A program made the translations under genes and the position numbers. From Chelatococcus reniformis (GTDB lineage: Bacteria > Pseudomonadota > Alphaproteobacteria > Rhizobiales > Beijerinckiaceae), in assembly GCF_014640075.1 (NCBI RefSeq), contig NZ_BMGG01000007.1:62001-126000 (forward strand): DNA of 64,000 bases, read 5' to 3'. Positions 41,971 to 51,434 of the stretch are shown here, piece after piece. Each line of letters starts with the position of its first letter. Within the stretch, counting starts at the first letter, position 1. The notes under the pieces were generated by a model. It ran no database searches and had not been told where the DNA came from. It saw only the letters and a list, made by a program, of their open reading frames with translations.

Positions 41971-42969
41971 ATGCAGACGTTGTTGAATCTCGATTTCAGG
42001 ACGATCCAGAGCGAGCTCCTGAAGAGGGACTTCATCCACAGCAGCGAGCTGCTGTCCGTGGCCAGCCAGGTGTTCAGGACGAAGGAACATGGATACCGAC
42101 GTATCGACGATCATTCGTTCCTGCATGTGCTGAATTTCGAGGCGCTGCGCCCCTACAGCCTCGCGCTGGTCCGCCCCGATCTGATCTGCATCCAGATCGT
42201 GATGCGGGGATCGTATATGCGCCGGGCGGTGGACAGGATCGACGTGGTCGACTCGACGGCCGTTGAAATATCGAACCTGCCGCGCTCGACGTCCGACGCC
42301 AAGCTCGGGGCCAAGCTGCGCGGGCTCCTGATCGTCTGCGAGCGCCAGCATTTCATCGATACGTTCAAGCTCGACGTGCGCAGTCTGCCGCAGGCGTATC
42401 GGCCGATCTTCGCCTCGCAGCTGGGCTCCGTCGAGCCGATGCGGCTGCCTCTGACGCCGTCGCTGGCGACGGCCACGGACCAACTGCTCGCCTGCCCCTA
42501 TCCGGAGCCGTTGCGGACGATCCACGCGCGGGCGAAGGCCATGGAGATCATCTGCGAGCTGGCCACGCGGATCAATACGCTGGGCGCGCGGTCGACCGGC
42601 GTTCCGCCGGCCCGGCACCGGGAGCAGGCGATCGAGATCGCGGCCGCGATCTACCGGCGGGAGATCGACAAGCCCCCCTCCATCGATCAACTCGCCGGAC
42701 GGGTCGGCCTCAACCGCAACGAGCTCACCAGCGGCTTTCGAGTGTTATTCGGCAGCACGCCCCGGGCTTATGGTCATATGATCCGCATGGAGCATGCGCA
42801 GGCGCTGCTGCGCAGTGGCACCCTCTCCATCAGCGAGGTAGCGCGCCGCGTCGGCTATGAAGGTTACTCGAGCTTCTCGCGTGCCTTCCTGGCCTACTTT
42901 GACCGTCCGCCGGCGAGCAATCTGCCCAATCTGGCCCGCATGGCGCGATCAGGCGACGCCGAGCCCTAG
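41971..42969 (+). CDS. AraC-family transcriptional regulator
   Basis: The protein has 332 residues. The C-terminal AraC domain (about residues 225-320) has two helix-turn-helix motifs: PSIDQLAGRVGLNRNELTSG and ISEVARRVGYEGYSSFSRAF. The N-terminal 200 residues are a ligand-binding or dimerisation half without a clear named domain. The ATG at 41971 is preferred, but an in-frame GTG at 41914 would add 19 residues. Its TAG stop falls inside repeat B. The convergent neighbour is an MFS transporter. Confidence 0.88.
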   Translation: MQTLLNLDFRTIQSELLKRDFIHSSELLSVASQVFRTKEHGYRRIDDHSFLHVLNFEALRPYSLALVRPDLICIQIVMRGSYMRRAVDRIDVVDSTAVEISNLPRSTSDAKLGAKLRGLLIVCERQHFIDTFKLDVRSLPQAYRPIFASQLGSVEPMRLPLTPSLATATDQLLACPYPEPLRTIHARAKAMEIICELATRINTLGARSTGVPPARHREQAIEIAAAIYRREIDKPPSIDQLAGRVGLNRNELTSGFRVLFGSTPRAYGHMIRMEHAQALLRSGTLSISEVARRVGYEGYSSFSRAFLAYFDRPPASNLPNLARMARSGDAEP

Positions 42970-43070
42970 AGCGCTTCGCGATTGGGTGGAAATCACCCGA
43001 TCGCGAAGCCCTCCAGATTCAAAAGACTATGAGCATCTCTCTGCCATTGGATGCCCCCATCCAATGGCTT
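42967..43070 (+). repeat. Dispersed repeat B, copy between two convergent genes
   Basis: The element opens TAGAGCGCTTCGCGATTGGG, and the stem GCGATTGGGTG with CACCCGATCGC surrounds GAAAT. It continues CTCCAGATTCAAAA, TATGAGCATCTCT and the closing palindrome CCATTGGATG-CCCC-CATCCAATGG. Its first TAG is the stop codon of the AraC gene and its end adjoins the MFS stop at 43070-43072. It may act as a bidirectional terminator. Confidence 0.85.
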
Positions 43071-44386
43071 TAGCCTTTGCCCCAGCGCTCGACGATCGGC
43101 CGATGCGCCGTCTCGCCGATGGACAGGAGCACGGCGAGACTGACGCCGGCGGCGGCAAGGACGTAGGCCGCCGGCGCGACGGGGGTGTCGAATGCCTGCG
43201 TGAGCCAGACGGCGAAGGACGGGGCGAAGCCGCCGAAGACGGCGACGGCCAGGGCATAGGCGACGGCCGGCCAGCTCGAGCGACTCTGGGTCGGAAACAG
43301 CTCGGCGAACAGGGCGGGGCAGGGGCCCGAGTAGAGCGCGATGGCGATGCCGAAGCAGGCCTGGATGATCACGACCAGCGCAAAGCTCTTGACCGCGGCG
43401 ATCAGCCAGAAAGCCGGCAGAGTCAGTACCATGACGGCGATGCAGGAAGCGAGCAGGAAGGGTCGTCGGCCGTAGCGATCGGAAAGCCCGCCGAACAGCG
43501 GGATCAGCACGGCGATCACCAGGGACGCGACCGTGTTTGACACGGCGGCCTGGGTGGCCGTCAGCTCCGCATGGATTCGCGTGTAGGTCGGCATATAGAT
43601 CATGAAGATGTAGAAGCACACGGTCCAGTAGACGCTGAGCCCGAAGACGATCGCGCCTCGCCCGAACTTGCGGCCCCACTCCGGTTGGGGAGACTTGGCC
43701 CGGATCGGCCTTGCATCCCGGAACACCGGGGTCTCCACGAGTCCGACCCGCATCCACAGGACGATCAGCCCGAGCGCGCCGCCGACAACAAACGGGATGC
43801 GCCAGCCCCACGACGTCATCTGCTCGCGCGACAGGGTGGTGATGACGATGGTGGCGATGGCATTGGCCAGCAGGTTGCCCACCGCGACCGTCATCGACAG
43901 CAGGCTGCCCCACAGCCCGCGCCGGTCGGGCGTCGACCATTCGACGAGGAACGCATTGGCGGTTCCGAACTCGCCGCCGGCCGACAGGCCCTGCAGCAGC
44001 CGCGTCATCAGCAGCAGAATGGGGGCGGCGATGCCGATTGCGGCGTAGGGCGGGATGAAGGCGATGGCGAGCGTGGCCATCGCCATCATCGCGACCGCCG
44101 CCAGCAGCGCCGGTTTTCGTCCGCGCCGGTCGCTGTAGCCGCCGAGGATCAGGCCGCCGAAAGGGCGTGAGAGGAAGCTGACGCCGAACAGCAGGAAGGC
44201 CGCCAACAGCGCCGCGTCCGCCTCGTCCGGCGGAAAGATCGTTTCAGCGATGTAGAGGATCAGGATGCCGTAGATGGTGAAGTCGTACCACTCCAGGGTG
44301 CCTCCGAGCATAGTGCCGATGCCGGCCCGCATGCGCCCTCCGCCCTCCCGCGTGGCGGGCAGCGAGTCCTGGCCTGTCACGTCCAT
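43070..44386 (-). CDS. MHS-type MFS transporter (metabolite:H+ symporter)
   Basis: The protein has 438 residues and 12 membrane helices. The hallmark segments are GGTLEWYDFTIYGILILYIA at the start, RPFGGLILGGYSDRRGRKPAL between helices 2 and 3 (the MFS loop motif), QGLSAGGEFGTANAFLVEWS, and FGGLSDRYGRRPFLLAS after helix 8. These are typical of the sugar/organic-acid MHS family (shikimate, ketoglutarate, proline). The substrate cannot be deduced. It is transcribed toward the AraC gene, with repeat B between them. Confidence 0.93.
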   Translation of the reverse strand: MDVTGQDSLPATREGGGRMRAGIGTMLGGTLEWYDFTIYGILILYIAETIFPPDEADAALLAAFLLFGVSFLSRPFGGLILGGYSDRRGRKPALLAAVAMMAMATLAIAFIPPYAAIGIAAPILLLMTRLLQGLSAGGEFGTANAFLVEWSTPDRRGLWGSLLSMTVAVGNLLANAIATIVITTLSREQMTSWGWRIPFVVGGALGLIVLWMRVGLVETPVFRDARPIRAKSPQPEWGRKFGRGAIVFGLSVYWTVCFYIFMIYMPTYTRIHAELTATQAAVSNTVASLVIAVLIPLFGGLSDRYGRRPFLLASCIAVMVLTLPAFWLIAAVKSFALVVIIQACFGIAIALYSGPCPALFAELFPTQSRSSWPAVAYALAVAVFGGFAPSFAVWLTQAFDTPVAPAAYVLAAAGVSLAVLLSIGETAHRPIVERWGKG

Positions 44387-44781
44387 TTCGAGTCGTCCCC
44401 CAGCCCCTTATGTCCGATGCGCCCCGCAACAAGCGTACCATGCGGAGAAATCATATGGCCGTGATGAAATGCCATAACCGCGTCAGCGTGCCAGAAGACT
44501 AGAATGCAGCTGTGATCGAAGGGCCCGCGCTGATCGACCAAACGTCATATTTGAATGGAATCGATGGAAGAGTTGATAAGAATAAGATGAATACAGCGCT
44601 GCTAAGATAGCTTGGAAGCATGTCATTTATCGCAGTTTCAAGTGTGATATATTGGTTATCATAATATTATGCTGCTGATCACCGGCATGAGGGGAAATAG
44701 ACTTAGTGCTGCGGTATTCGCGTCGAGCCGGAGCGCTTACCCCCGGTTAAAGTTGCAGCGTGCAGGCGACGGATCCGGCCG
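44387..44781. other. AT-rich intergenic region between the MFS gene and an AraC gene
   Basis: The part at 44500-44715 is clearly AT-richer than the rest of the window and includes TGATATATTGGTTATCATAATATTATG. It probably contains the divergent promoters of the MFS transporter and the AraC gene. I could not pinpoint specific boxes. Confidence 0.5.
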
Positions 44782-45813
44782 ATGAATTTGCTGAAGCCCC
44801 ATCACTTCACGACCAGGGAACTGCCGGAGCACGCGCAGTTTGAGGCGTGGCGGGCGTTCATGTCGTCGTCCATCGAGCTCAGCCCGGCGGCCGGGGAGGC
44901 CTCGGCCTTTCCTGCCGATCTCTTCGCCTGGGACCTCTGCGGCCTGCTGTTCGCACGCATGGTGCTGCCGAGCCCGGACGTTCCGCGGTTCTGGCGGCAC
45001 CGCGACAGGCCCGTCATGGACCATTGGTGCCTCGAACTCACTGTGGAGGGCGGCGTGCCGGCGGCGACGGCTCCCCACGAGTGCCCCGCCCGCCGGCGGA
45101 TCGCGTTCCGCTGCCTGGGGCGCCCGTGTCAGGGCACCGCGGTCGGCTCCTACGTGCTGAGCCTGTTCATTCCACGCGACCAGTTCGCCGACGTGGCGCC
45201 GGCGCTCGACGCGGTGCCCGAGCAGATACCCGACCGCGGTCTCGGCGCCCTGCTCGCCGAATTCATGATGAGCCTCGACCGCAATCTGCCGGCCACCGAC
45301 GAGCACGATCTGCCCAAGCTGGTGGAGGCGACGCGCGCCGTGGTCTCCGCGTGCCTTGTCGCCAACCGCGGCCTTCCGGCTTTGGAACGGGTGGGCGCCG
45401 CGTCGGGCACGCTGCTCGAGCGGGCCCGCAAGATCATCCGGCACAATCTGCGCTCGCAGGAGCTCGGGCCCGACGAATTGTGCCGGCTCATGGGCGTCTC
45501 CCGCTCGCGGCTGTACCGGCTGTTCGAGCCACTCGGCGGCGTCTCGAACTATATCCGGCGGCAGCGGTTGCTCCAGGCGCACGCTGCACTGTCCGACTTC
45601 CGCAACACGCGCCACATCCGCCTGATCGCGGAGAACTGCGGCTTCGAGGACGCCTCGAGCTTCAGCCGCGCCTATTATGCCGAATTCGGTTACAGCCCGA
45701 GCGACACGCGGCGGGCGGCTCTGGGCGGGCACTCGCTCCCGGCCCGGCTCGCGCGCGAGGGCGAGCCGCTGGACGCGAGCTTCAACGACCTGATGCTGGG
45801 CCTGCATTCGTAG
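44782..45813 (+). CDS. AraC-family transcriptional regulator
   Basis: The protein has 343 residues. The N-terminal part (LPEHAQFEAWRAFMSSSIEL) begins a ligand-binding-like domain of the AraC_binding_2 type. The C-terminal domain (residues 210-330) carries GPDELCRLMGVSRSRLYRLF and IRLIAENCGFEDASSFSRAY, the two helix-turn-helix motifs. It is followed by a convergent hydrolase gene after 24 bp. It may regulate the divergent MFS transporter gene across the AT-rich region (inference). Confidence 0.9.
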   Translation: MNLLKPHHFTTRELPEHAQFEAWRAFMSSSIELSPAAGEASAFPADLFAWDLCGLLFARMVLPSPDVPRFWRHRDRPVMDHWCLELTVEGGVPAATAPHECPARRRIAFRCLGRPCQGTAVGSYVLSLFIPRDQFADVAPALDAVPEQIPDRGLGALLAEFMMSLDRNLPATDEHDLPKLVEATRAVVSACLVANRGLPALERVGAASGTLLERARKIIRHNLRSQELGPDELCRLMGVSRSRLYRLFEPLGGVSNYIRRQRLLQAHAALSDFRNTRHIRLIAENCGFEDASSFSRAYYAEFGYSPSDTRRAALGGHSLPARLAREGEPLDASFNDLMLGLHS

Positions 45814-45837
45814 GGGCGGCGGCGAGGCGTCCGCCCG

Positions 45838-46971
45838 TCAGTTCTGGCCGCCGCTGAACACCAGGATCGGAGCGGCAACCGCGCTCCCCAGGGCCGCGCC
45901 GAGAGTCTGGGCGACGTCGGCGGCGCGGTTGCTGGAATCATCGCCGGGCTGCCGCCTCAGCAGCTGCTCGCCGAGCACTTGCACCACGGCCGGGCTGGTG
46001 GCGAACTTGCTGTGATTGAGTGGATCGCCACTCGACAGGCCCGTGAGGTCGACGACGACGACGCCTGCCGCCGCGTCCAGCCGGTCGCGGTAGGCCGCGT
46101 CGGTGAGGTCGACCGCGCCGACGCGCGTCACCCGGCCGGCGATCAGGCGCGCCAAGCCAAGCGCGCGGTCGTTGCGCGAGACGAAGATGGTGATGTGCGG
46201 CCGCTTGGGGCCCATCTCCGCCACCTGCCGCTCGAACACGTCGACATCGAGATCGGGCGAGGCGAGAATCACGTCGGTGATCTTGGCGGGAATCCGTCCC
46301 CGCCGCAGCGCCTCCTGGCGCAGCGCCTCGACGGTGAGCCAGGCCCCCATCGAATGAGCCATGATCACCACCTCGTCCACCTCGGGGCTGGCGGCGACCG
46401 TGTTCATCAGCTCGACGAGGTCCGAGCGGGAGAAATTGGTGCTCTCCCGGTCGTAGACATAGTCGAGCACACGGCCGCGGGAGGGCCAGGAGAATAGGAT
46501 CGGCACCAGCCCGGCGTTGCTGTCGTGGATCAGCTGAGCGAAGCGAAACACCGCGGCGTCGAACCGCGTGTTGAAGCCGTGGACGAAGATCAGTGCGCGG
46601 CGCCGGCCGCGCGCTTCCTTCTTCAGCCAGGAGCGCACCCCGGCTCGGGGTACGTCCGAAAGGCTCGTGACGGCAAAGGTCCTCGCCGGATCGGCGGGCC
46701 CGCGACGGGGCCACTGGATCGAACCGACCTGCCGGTTGGGTGGGACCGAGACGACGATGTCGGCAAACGCCAAGCCGTCGCCGCGTTCGCCGCCGAAGAC
46801 GACGCCCGGCCGGTCGGACGGCGCCCGCGTCGTCGCGGCCAGCATCTCGACCTTGGCGCCGGCGCCCGGTGCCGCGAGCACGGGCGCGAGCGCTCCCTCG
46901 GGGCGCGCGCAACCGCCTACTCCGGCGAGCAGGCTCGCCGCCAACGCCCACTGTACGGTTCGGAGCGACAC
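45838..46971 (-). CDS. Lipoprotein alpha/beta hydrolase (DUF900 type)
   Basis: The protein has 377 residues. A lipobox (LAGVGGC) gives a lipid-modified Cys at residue 21. The DUF900-type hydrolase is shown by ALIFVHGFNTRFDAAVFRFA, the nucleophile elbow VVIMAHSMGAWLTVEAL and the following VILASPDLDVDVFERQV (acid) and later His. The members are esterase-like, and their substrate is unknown. It ends convergently with the AraC gene. Confidence 0.9.
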   Translation of the reverse strand: MSLRTVQWALAASLLAGVGGCARPEGALAPVLAAPGAGAKVEMLAATTRAPSDRPGVVFGGERGDGLAFADIVVSVPPNRQVGSIQWPRRGPADPARTFAVTSLSDVPRAGVRSWLKKEARGRRRALIFVHGFNTRFDAAVFRFAQLIHDSNAGLVPILFSWPSRGRVLDYVYDRESTNFSRSDLVELMNTVAASPEVDEVVIMAHSMGAWLTVEALRQEALRRGRIPAKITDVILASPDLDVDVFERQVAEMGPKRPHITIFVSRNDRALGLARLIAGRVTRVGAVDLTDAAYRDRLDAAAGVVVVDLTGLSSGDPLNHSKFATSPAVVQVLGEQLLRRQPGDDSSNRAADVAQTLGAALGSAVAAPILVFSGGQN

Positions 46972-47160
46972 GGTGGCCGCGCCCCCTTGTCAGGCCCAAC
47001 GGGCTTCTTCGGTCGCCCTCTTATGCCCGTTGTGCCGCGGTCGCGCCACCGCCCCGCCTGGGATCGGATGGGGCGCGGCTCAGTCTTGAGATTTCCCGCG
47101 AGGGATTCCCACGATTTCAGCGTGGCCGGGCAAACGAGGCGTTGGCCCGAGAGCAATGCT

Positions 47161-47556
47161 CTATCCGACGCTGAGGACGGTCAACTCGTGCTGGCGGCCG
47201 TCGCGCGCGATCCAGGTAATGGACTGCCCGGTCGACAGGCCGATGAGCGCCGCGCCGATCGGCGTGAGGACCGAAATCTTGTTTGCCGTGATATCGGCCT
47301 CGCCGGGGAACACCAGCGTCACCCGGCGCTGCTGCCCGGTGTCGGAGCGGAACTCGACGGCGGAGCCCATGCGCACGACGTCGGCCGGCACCGCGGCGGC
47401 GGCGACCACGCGGGCCCGCTCCATCTCGGCCAGCAGTTCCTCGGCGACGTCGCGGAACCGGTCGTGTGCCGCGGCTGCCAGATCGGTCAGGCGCCTGTAG
47501 TCGATATCGCTGACGACGATTGTCGGCTTTGTGCTGGTATTCGCAAGGTCTGTCAT
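47161..47556 (-). CDS. rnk: Rnk-type nucleoside diphosphate kinase regulator (GreA/GreB C-terminal domain)
   Basis: The protein has 131 residues. A short helical N-terminal half (YRRLTDLAAAAHDRFRDVAEE) is followed by the GreA/GreB C-terminal domain: MGSAVEFRSDTGQQRRVTLV, FPGEADITANKISVLTPIGA and ALIGLSTGQSITWI. This is the Rnk arrangement, which binds RNA polymerase near the secondary channel. GGACCGCCGG precedes the start. It stands alone. Confidence 0.88.
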   Translation of the reverse strand: MTDLANTSTKPTIVVSDIDYRRLTDLAAAAHDRFRDVAEELLAEMERARVVAAAAVPADVVRMGSAVEFRSDTGQQRRVTLVFPGEADITANKISVLTPIGAALIGLSTGQSITWIARDGRQHELTVLSVG

Positions 47557-48084
47557 GATGACCGGCGGTCCTTGGACGGCGTGCGAACGCTATCGGCGCC
47601 GATCGGCACCCTGTTCGCCTTGATGTTGTGTGGAAGCGCCTGAATGGACGGTGCTGCTGCCGACAGCCCGGCTCTGTCCCCGGAGCTCGGGGCGCATAGG
47701 CCGAGCCCGGGGCTACGTTTCCGCGATCGGATGAAGCCGGAAAACCACGGCGCAGATCTTACACATACCTTCAATCTGGCAGGTTCTCCTGCCTTGTCAA
47801 GGCAGTGCGTCGGGCGCGCGGTGGCCGCCGTGAGCGCTACGAAGCGCCCGCTCGTCTTCCGCGGCCGCCATGGCGAGCCCGACGGCAGACCTCGGTGTTT
47901 GGACGAATCCTGCGCAGGAACGGGATGATGGAGCGGTAGCTTCGCCGGAGCAGCCCGCCGGCCGCTCCGGACGCTCTTCAATCCTGGCCGCCGAAGGCAT
48001 ATTCTTGCCATGCGTCGATGTCAGGCGGCCAGAAGCCGGCCTTCAGCGAGGTCGGTGGCAGCTACGTCAACTCTTGGAGCGACC
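47557..48084. other. Intergenic region upstream of rnk and a small membrane-protein gene
   Basis: Divergent promoters must be here. No gene is supported. TTTCCGCGATCGGATGAAGC near 47720 resembles the CGATCGGATG part of repeat B, but too little is conserved to call a copy. Confidence 0.45.
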
Positions 48085-48351
48085 ATGGGGTACAGCGCGT
48101 TCGTCTCGCGGATCTTCGCCATCGCCGGCGCGGCCCTCGGCACGCTGGTGTGGTTCATATTGCTCCTGCCGGCTCGAATCCTGTTGCCGCGGGGCGCACG
48201 AAAGGGGCGCGGCAACGCCGCCCAGGTGGCGTTCTCCATCGCGCTCTATCTGCTCGTCGTCGGTCTGCTCGCCGGCGACTATCTGCGCTATGGTCCACAG
48301 GTCGCGTCCGATCCCGTCCGCGACGAGCCGGGTCATTCCGTGGTCCGGTGA
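48085..48351 (+). CDS. Small two-helix membrane protein
   Basis: The gene encodes 88 residues with two hydrophobic segments (IFAIAGAALGTLVWFILLLP and QVAFSIALYLLVVGLLAGDY) separated by a basic loop (RILLPRGARKGRGNA). TTGGAGCG precedes the ATG at 48085. I do not recognise a family. The next gene is convergent. Confidence 0.7.
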   Translation: MGYSAFVSRIFAIAGAALGTLVWFILLLPARILLPRGARKGRGNAAQVAFSIALYLLVVGLLAGDYLRYGPQVASDPVRDEPGHSVVR

Positions 48352-48367
48352 GCGCCTGCCGTGGGCG

Positions 48368-49399
48368 TCAGGCGCCTGCTTGCCGCGCCCACAGCACCGA
48401 ACCCATGAACTCGAACACGCGTTCGCCGTTCTGGTTCTCGCCGACGTTCTGGCTGAACACGAGGCCCCATTGCGGGCGCGATGCCGAGGGCCGCTTGTCG
48501 GCAAGGACCGAATAGTAGCTGATCGTGTCGCCGGCGTAGACCGGCTTCAGCCAACGCAGGTTGCGGAAGCCCGGCGACGGACCGAGCTTGGCCATGTGTT
48601 CGCCGTCCGCCGCCGCGGCCTCCATCTGGCGCTGGCGGTGGGCGATCATCAGCTTCATCCAGACCGAGGCGGTATGCCAGCCAGACGCGCAGAGGCCGCC
48701 GAAGGCGCTTTGCTTCGCCGCCTCTTCGTCCATGTGGAAGGGCTGCGGATCCCAGTCGCGGGCAAAGCGCTTGATCGCCTCGGGCGTGAAGGTGAAGGCG
48801 CCGATGCTCATCACGCGGCCGATCGCCAGCTCGTCGAGCAACGGTGCGCGCCGCCCCGGCCCGTCCCCGACGGGGCGTTCCGCCAGGCTGCCGCCGGGGG
48901 CGGCCGTCGCCGGCTTGCGCTTGCGCGGCGCCGCGGCACCGGCGCCCGGCGCGACATCGCGGCGGCCCATCATGCCCCAGCTCGTCTGCGTCATGCAGAT
49001 CTCGCCGTGCTGGTTGACCAGCTCGGAGCGCGACAGGACGAGCCCCATGTCGGGCCGCGACTTCGATTCCCGCCGCTCCAGCACGTGCTGGCGCAGCACC
49101 ATGGTGTCGCCCGGCTTCACCGGCTTCTGCCAACGCGTCTCGTCGATGCCCGGCGAGCCCATGGAGGCGGAGACGCCGATGTAGCCATCGTAGAGCATGC
49201 GCATGGATGCCGCACACAGATGCCAGCCCGACGCGATCAGCGTGCCGTAGAAGGAGCGGCCGGCGCCCGCCGCGTCCACATGCATGGGCTGCGGGTCGAA
49301 CTCGCGGGCAAACGCGATGATCTCGTCCTGGCCGAAGGTGCGCGGGCCGTAGGTCGTCGTGGTGCCGGGGGTGAAGTCTTCGAAATGGAGGCGGGGCAT
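48368..49399 (-). CDS. MaoC-family (tandem hot-dog) hydratase/dehydratase
   Basis: The protein has 343 residues and two MaoC-like hot-dog halves. Each half carries the motif around the active-site Asp/His: EFDPQPMHVDAA in the first and DWDPQPFHMDEEAA in the second. Each also has the SGWH segment (LIASGWHLCAASM, LCASGWHTASVWM). A Pro/Ala-rich linker joins them at about residues 150-190. Such proteins hydrate enoyl-CoA or related substrates. The start at 49399 is chosen because the domain begins at once, but its ribosome site is weak. The FAH-family gene lies 187 bp upstream on the same strand. Confidence 0.9.
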   Translation of the reverse strand: MPRLHFEDFTPGTTTTYGPRTFGQDEIIAFAREFDPQPMHVDAAGAGRSFYGTLIASGWHLCAASMRMLYDGYIGVSASMGSPGIDETRWQKPVKPGDTMVLRQHVLERRESKSRPDMGLVLSRSELVNQHGEICMTQTSWGMMGRRDVAPGAGAAAPRKRKPATAAPGGSLAERPVGDGPGRRAPLLDELAIGRVMSIGAFTFTPEAIKRFARDWDPQPFHMDEEAAKQSAFGGLCASGWHTASVWMKLMIAHRQRQMEAAAADGEHMAKLGPSPGFRNLRWLKPVYAGDTISYYSVLADKRPSASRPQWGLVFSQNVGENQNGERVFEFMGSVLWARQAGA

Positions 49400-49586
49400 G
49401 GCTTGGCTGAGCGTGGGCGTTAGGTCCGAGTAGCATGGGTGCCGGCCGCTGTCGCGCCGCACAGTGCATGGGGCGCGTGCTTCGACCGGGCGGCGTCGCC
49501 TCGACGGGGCTCAGGGCCCGCCCCTTCCGCCCCCCGGCGCCCGACCGTTCCGATCGGACGGACGGCGAGGGGCTATCTTTCGCCGA

Positions 49587-50432
49587 TCAGCGGTATTCCA
49601 CCACCGTCTGCCGCTGCCGGCCGAGGCCGGCGATCTCAAGCTCGACCACGTCGCCCGGCTTGAGCCAGACCGGGTCGGGCTTCTGCCCCATGCCGACGCC
49701 CGAGGGCGTGCCGGTGGCGATGACGTCACCCGGCATCAGCGTCATGTAGCGGCTGACGTAGGAGACGAGCTGACGCACCCCGAAGATCATCGTGCTCGTG
49801 TTGCCGTCCTGCATGGTCTTGCCGTTCACCGTGAGCTTCATGGCGAGCGCCTGCGGATCGGGCACCTCGTCCTTGGTCACCAGCCACGGCCCGGTCGGGC
49901 CGAAGGTGTCGCAGCCCTTGCCCTTGTCCCATTGCGAGCTCTGCATCTGGAAGGCCCGCTCGGAGACGTCGTTCACCACGCAATAGCCGGCGACGACGTC
50001 AAGGGCCCGGTCTTCCGCGACATTGCGGCCGACCGCACCGATGACGACGCCAAGCTCGACCTCCCAGTCCAGCCGGCTGGAGCCCAGCGGCACGATGGTA
50101 TCGTCGTTCGGTCCGCAGATGGCGGACGGCGCCTTGAGGAAGATGATCGGCTCGCTGGGGGCCGGCATGTTGGATTCGGCCGCATGTTCGGAATAGTTCA
50201 GCCCGATGCAGACGAGCTTGGAGATGCGGGCGACCGGCGCGCCGTAGCGGAGGGCGCCGTCGAGCAGCGGCAGGCGCGCGACATCGAGCGCGGCGAGCTC
50301 CGCCAGGCGGGCCGGCGCCAGCGTCGCCCCGTCGATGTCGGCCACCACCGACGACAGATCCCTGGGCCGGCCGTCGGAACCGACGAGGGCGGGCTTTTCC
50401 TGGCCGGAGGGGCCGACGCGGCAGAGTTTCAT
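49587..50432 (-). CDS. Fumarylacetoacetate-hydrolase-family protein
   Basis: The protein has 281 residues. The catalytic metal-binding Glu residues are in DWEVELGVVIGAVGRNVAED, following KLVCIGLNYSEHAAES; GPWLVTKDEVPDP and MTLMPGDVIATGTPSGVGMG complete the signature. Such enzymes cleave C-C bonds of acylpyruvates or hydrate 2-oxo-acids in catabolism of aromatic or sugar acids. The ATG at 50432 has no strong SD. It is probably cotranscribed with the MaoC gene downstream. Confidence 0.92.
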   Translation of the reverse strand: MKLCRVGPSGQEKPALVGSDGRPRDLSSVVADIDGATLAPARLAELAALDVARLPLLDGALRYGAPVARISKLVCIGLNYSEHAAESNMPAPSEPIIFLKAPSAICGPNDDTIVPLGSSRLDWEVELGVVIGAVGRNVAEDRALDVVAGYCVVNDVSERAFQMQSSQWDKGKGCDTFGPTGPWLVTKDEVPDPQALAMKLTVNGKTMQDGNTSTMIFGVRQLVSYVSRYMTLMPGDVIATGTPSGVGMGQKPDPVWLKPGDVVELEIAGLGRQRQTVVEYR

Positions 50433-51434
50433 GATGCGTCCTGACGTTGCTTGCTGCGGGTGAGAACCGGCTCGAGCGTCGGCCCGAGAGGGCGTCGGAG
50501 CGGCCGCTCCCGTCCTGTTTAGCACCGGACCGGCCGCCGGGTCGCGTCTGCATCCGGCCCCAGTTCGCGGGTGCATCCCCGCGCCGCCGCGCGGCGCCTG
50601 CAACGGATGCGATGGCCCCGTGTCACGCGCCGGCGCGCGGCGCGGCCCAAGCGGTAGAAGCTGGCCGAGGTCCACGCCGTCAGGCGACATATCGAGCAGA
50701 AGCTGGACGGCGGTCCCATGCTCCTTGTCAGTGGGCATGGCGGCCATCAGCATTCGAAGACCCTGAGACAACGATATGGTCCATCCTGACAACCGGCGCT
50801 GTGTGTTGGGCAGCAGTCGCTTCCCCCGGCGCTGAGTAGATGCGCGTCAAGGCCGAGCATAGCCGCGCGGGGGGCGGTTGCGACAACCCGCCAAGTCCGA
50901 CGAATTGAGCCAACACGTTGACATAACTTGCGTATGTCCTAGCCAATCGAGCGCTTGACAGGTAGGTCATAACGCGGCCAATCATTTGGCCGCGTCCATC
51001 GACTCCTGGAGGGAGCTTGGTCCCCCACGGTGCCGCTCTGCGCGCTGTCGTCAGCTTCACCGGCACTCGTAGTGCCCGCCCCGACGATCGCGTCTGCGCC
51101 TGCCAGCGCCTCCAGCAGCGCCTGGCACCGCAAGTATCACCGAACCGCTGCGATGAGCGATGGATCTCGGAGCCGGCGCCTGGGACGGAGCCGCAAGCGA
51201 ACGAACGTAACAGCGCATAGACCTCAAGAGGGGCGGCGCATGACGGAGGAAACATGGCCCCTCTAGCAGGCGCGCAGGATCTCGATCCCTTTGTCCGAGT
51301 ACTTCTCGATGATGTCGCCGCAGCTATCGCGGACGCCGCTCGGGTGATCCGTGGCCGCCCCGCCTGGCAAGAGGCCTGACCGCCGGCCGGGCCAGCTGCG
51401 GACCACCAGATCAACGAACAGGGAGGGAGACACC
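50433..51434. other. 1-kb intergenic region without an intact gene
   Basis: No credible gene was found. One minus-strand stretch open from about 51380 to a stop at 51263 encodes SGVRDSCGDIIEKYSDKG followed by IEILRAC, which has the composition of a protein C-terminus, but I cannot match it to a family. Another stretch near 51100 reads MRCQALLEALAGADAIVGA. Both may be decayed genes. The GMC gene's promoter should lie in the last 200 bp. Confidence 0.45.
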
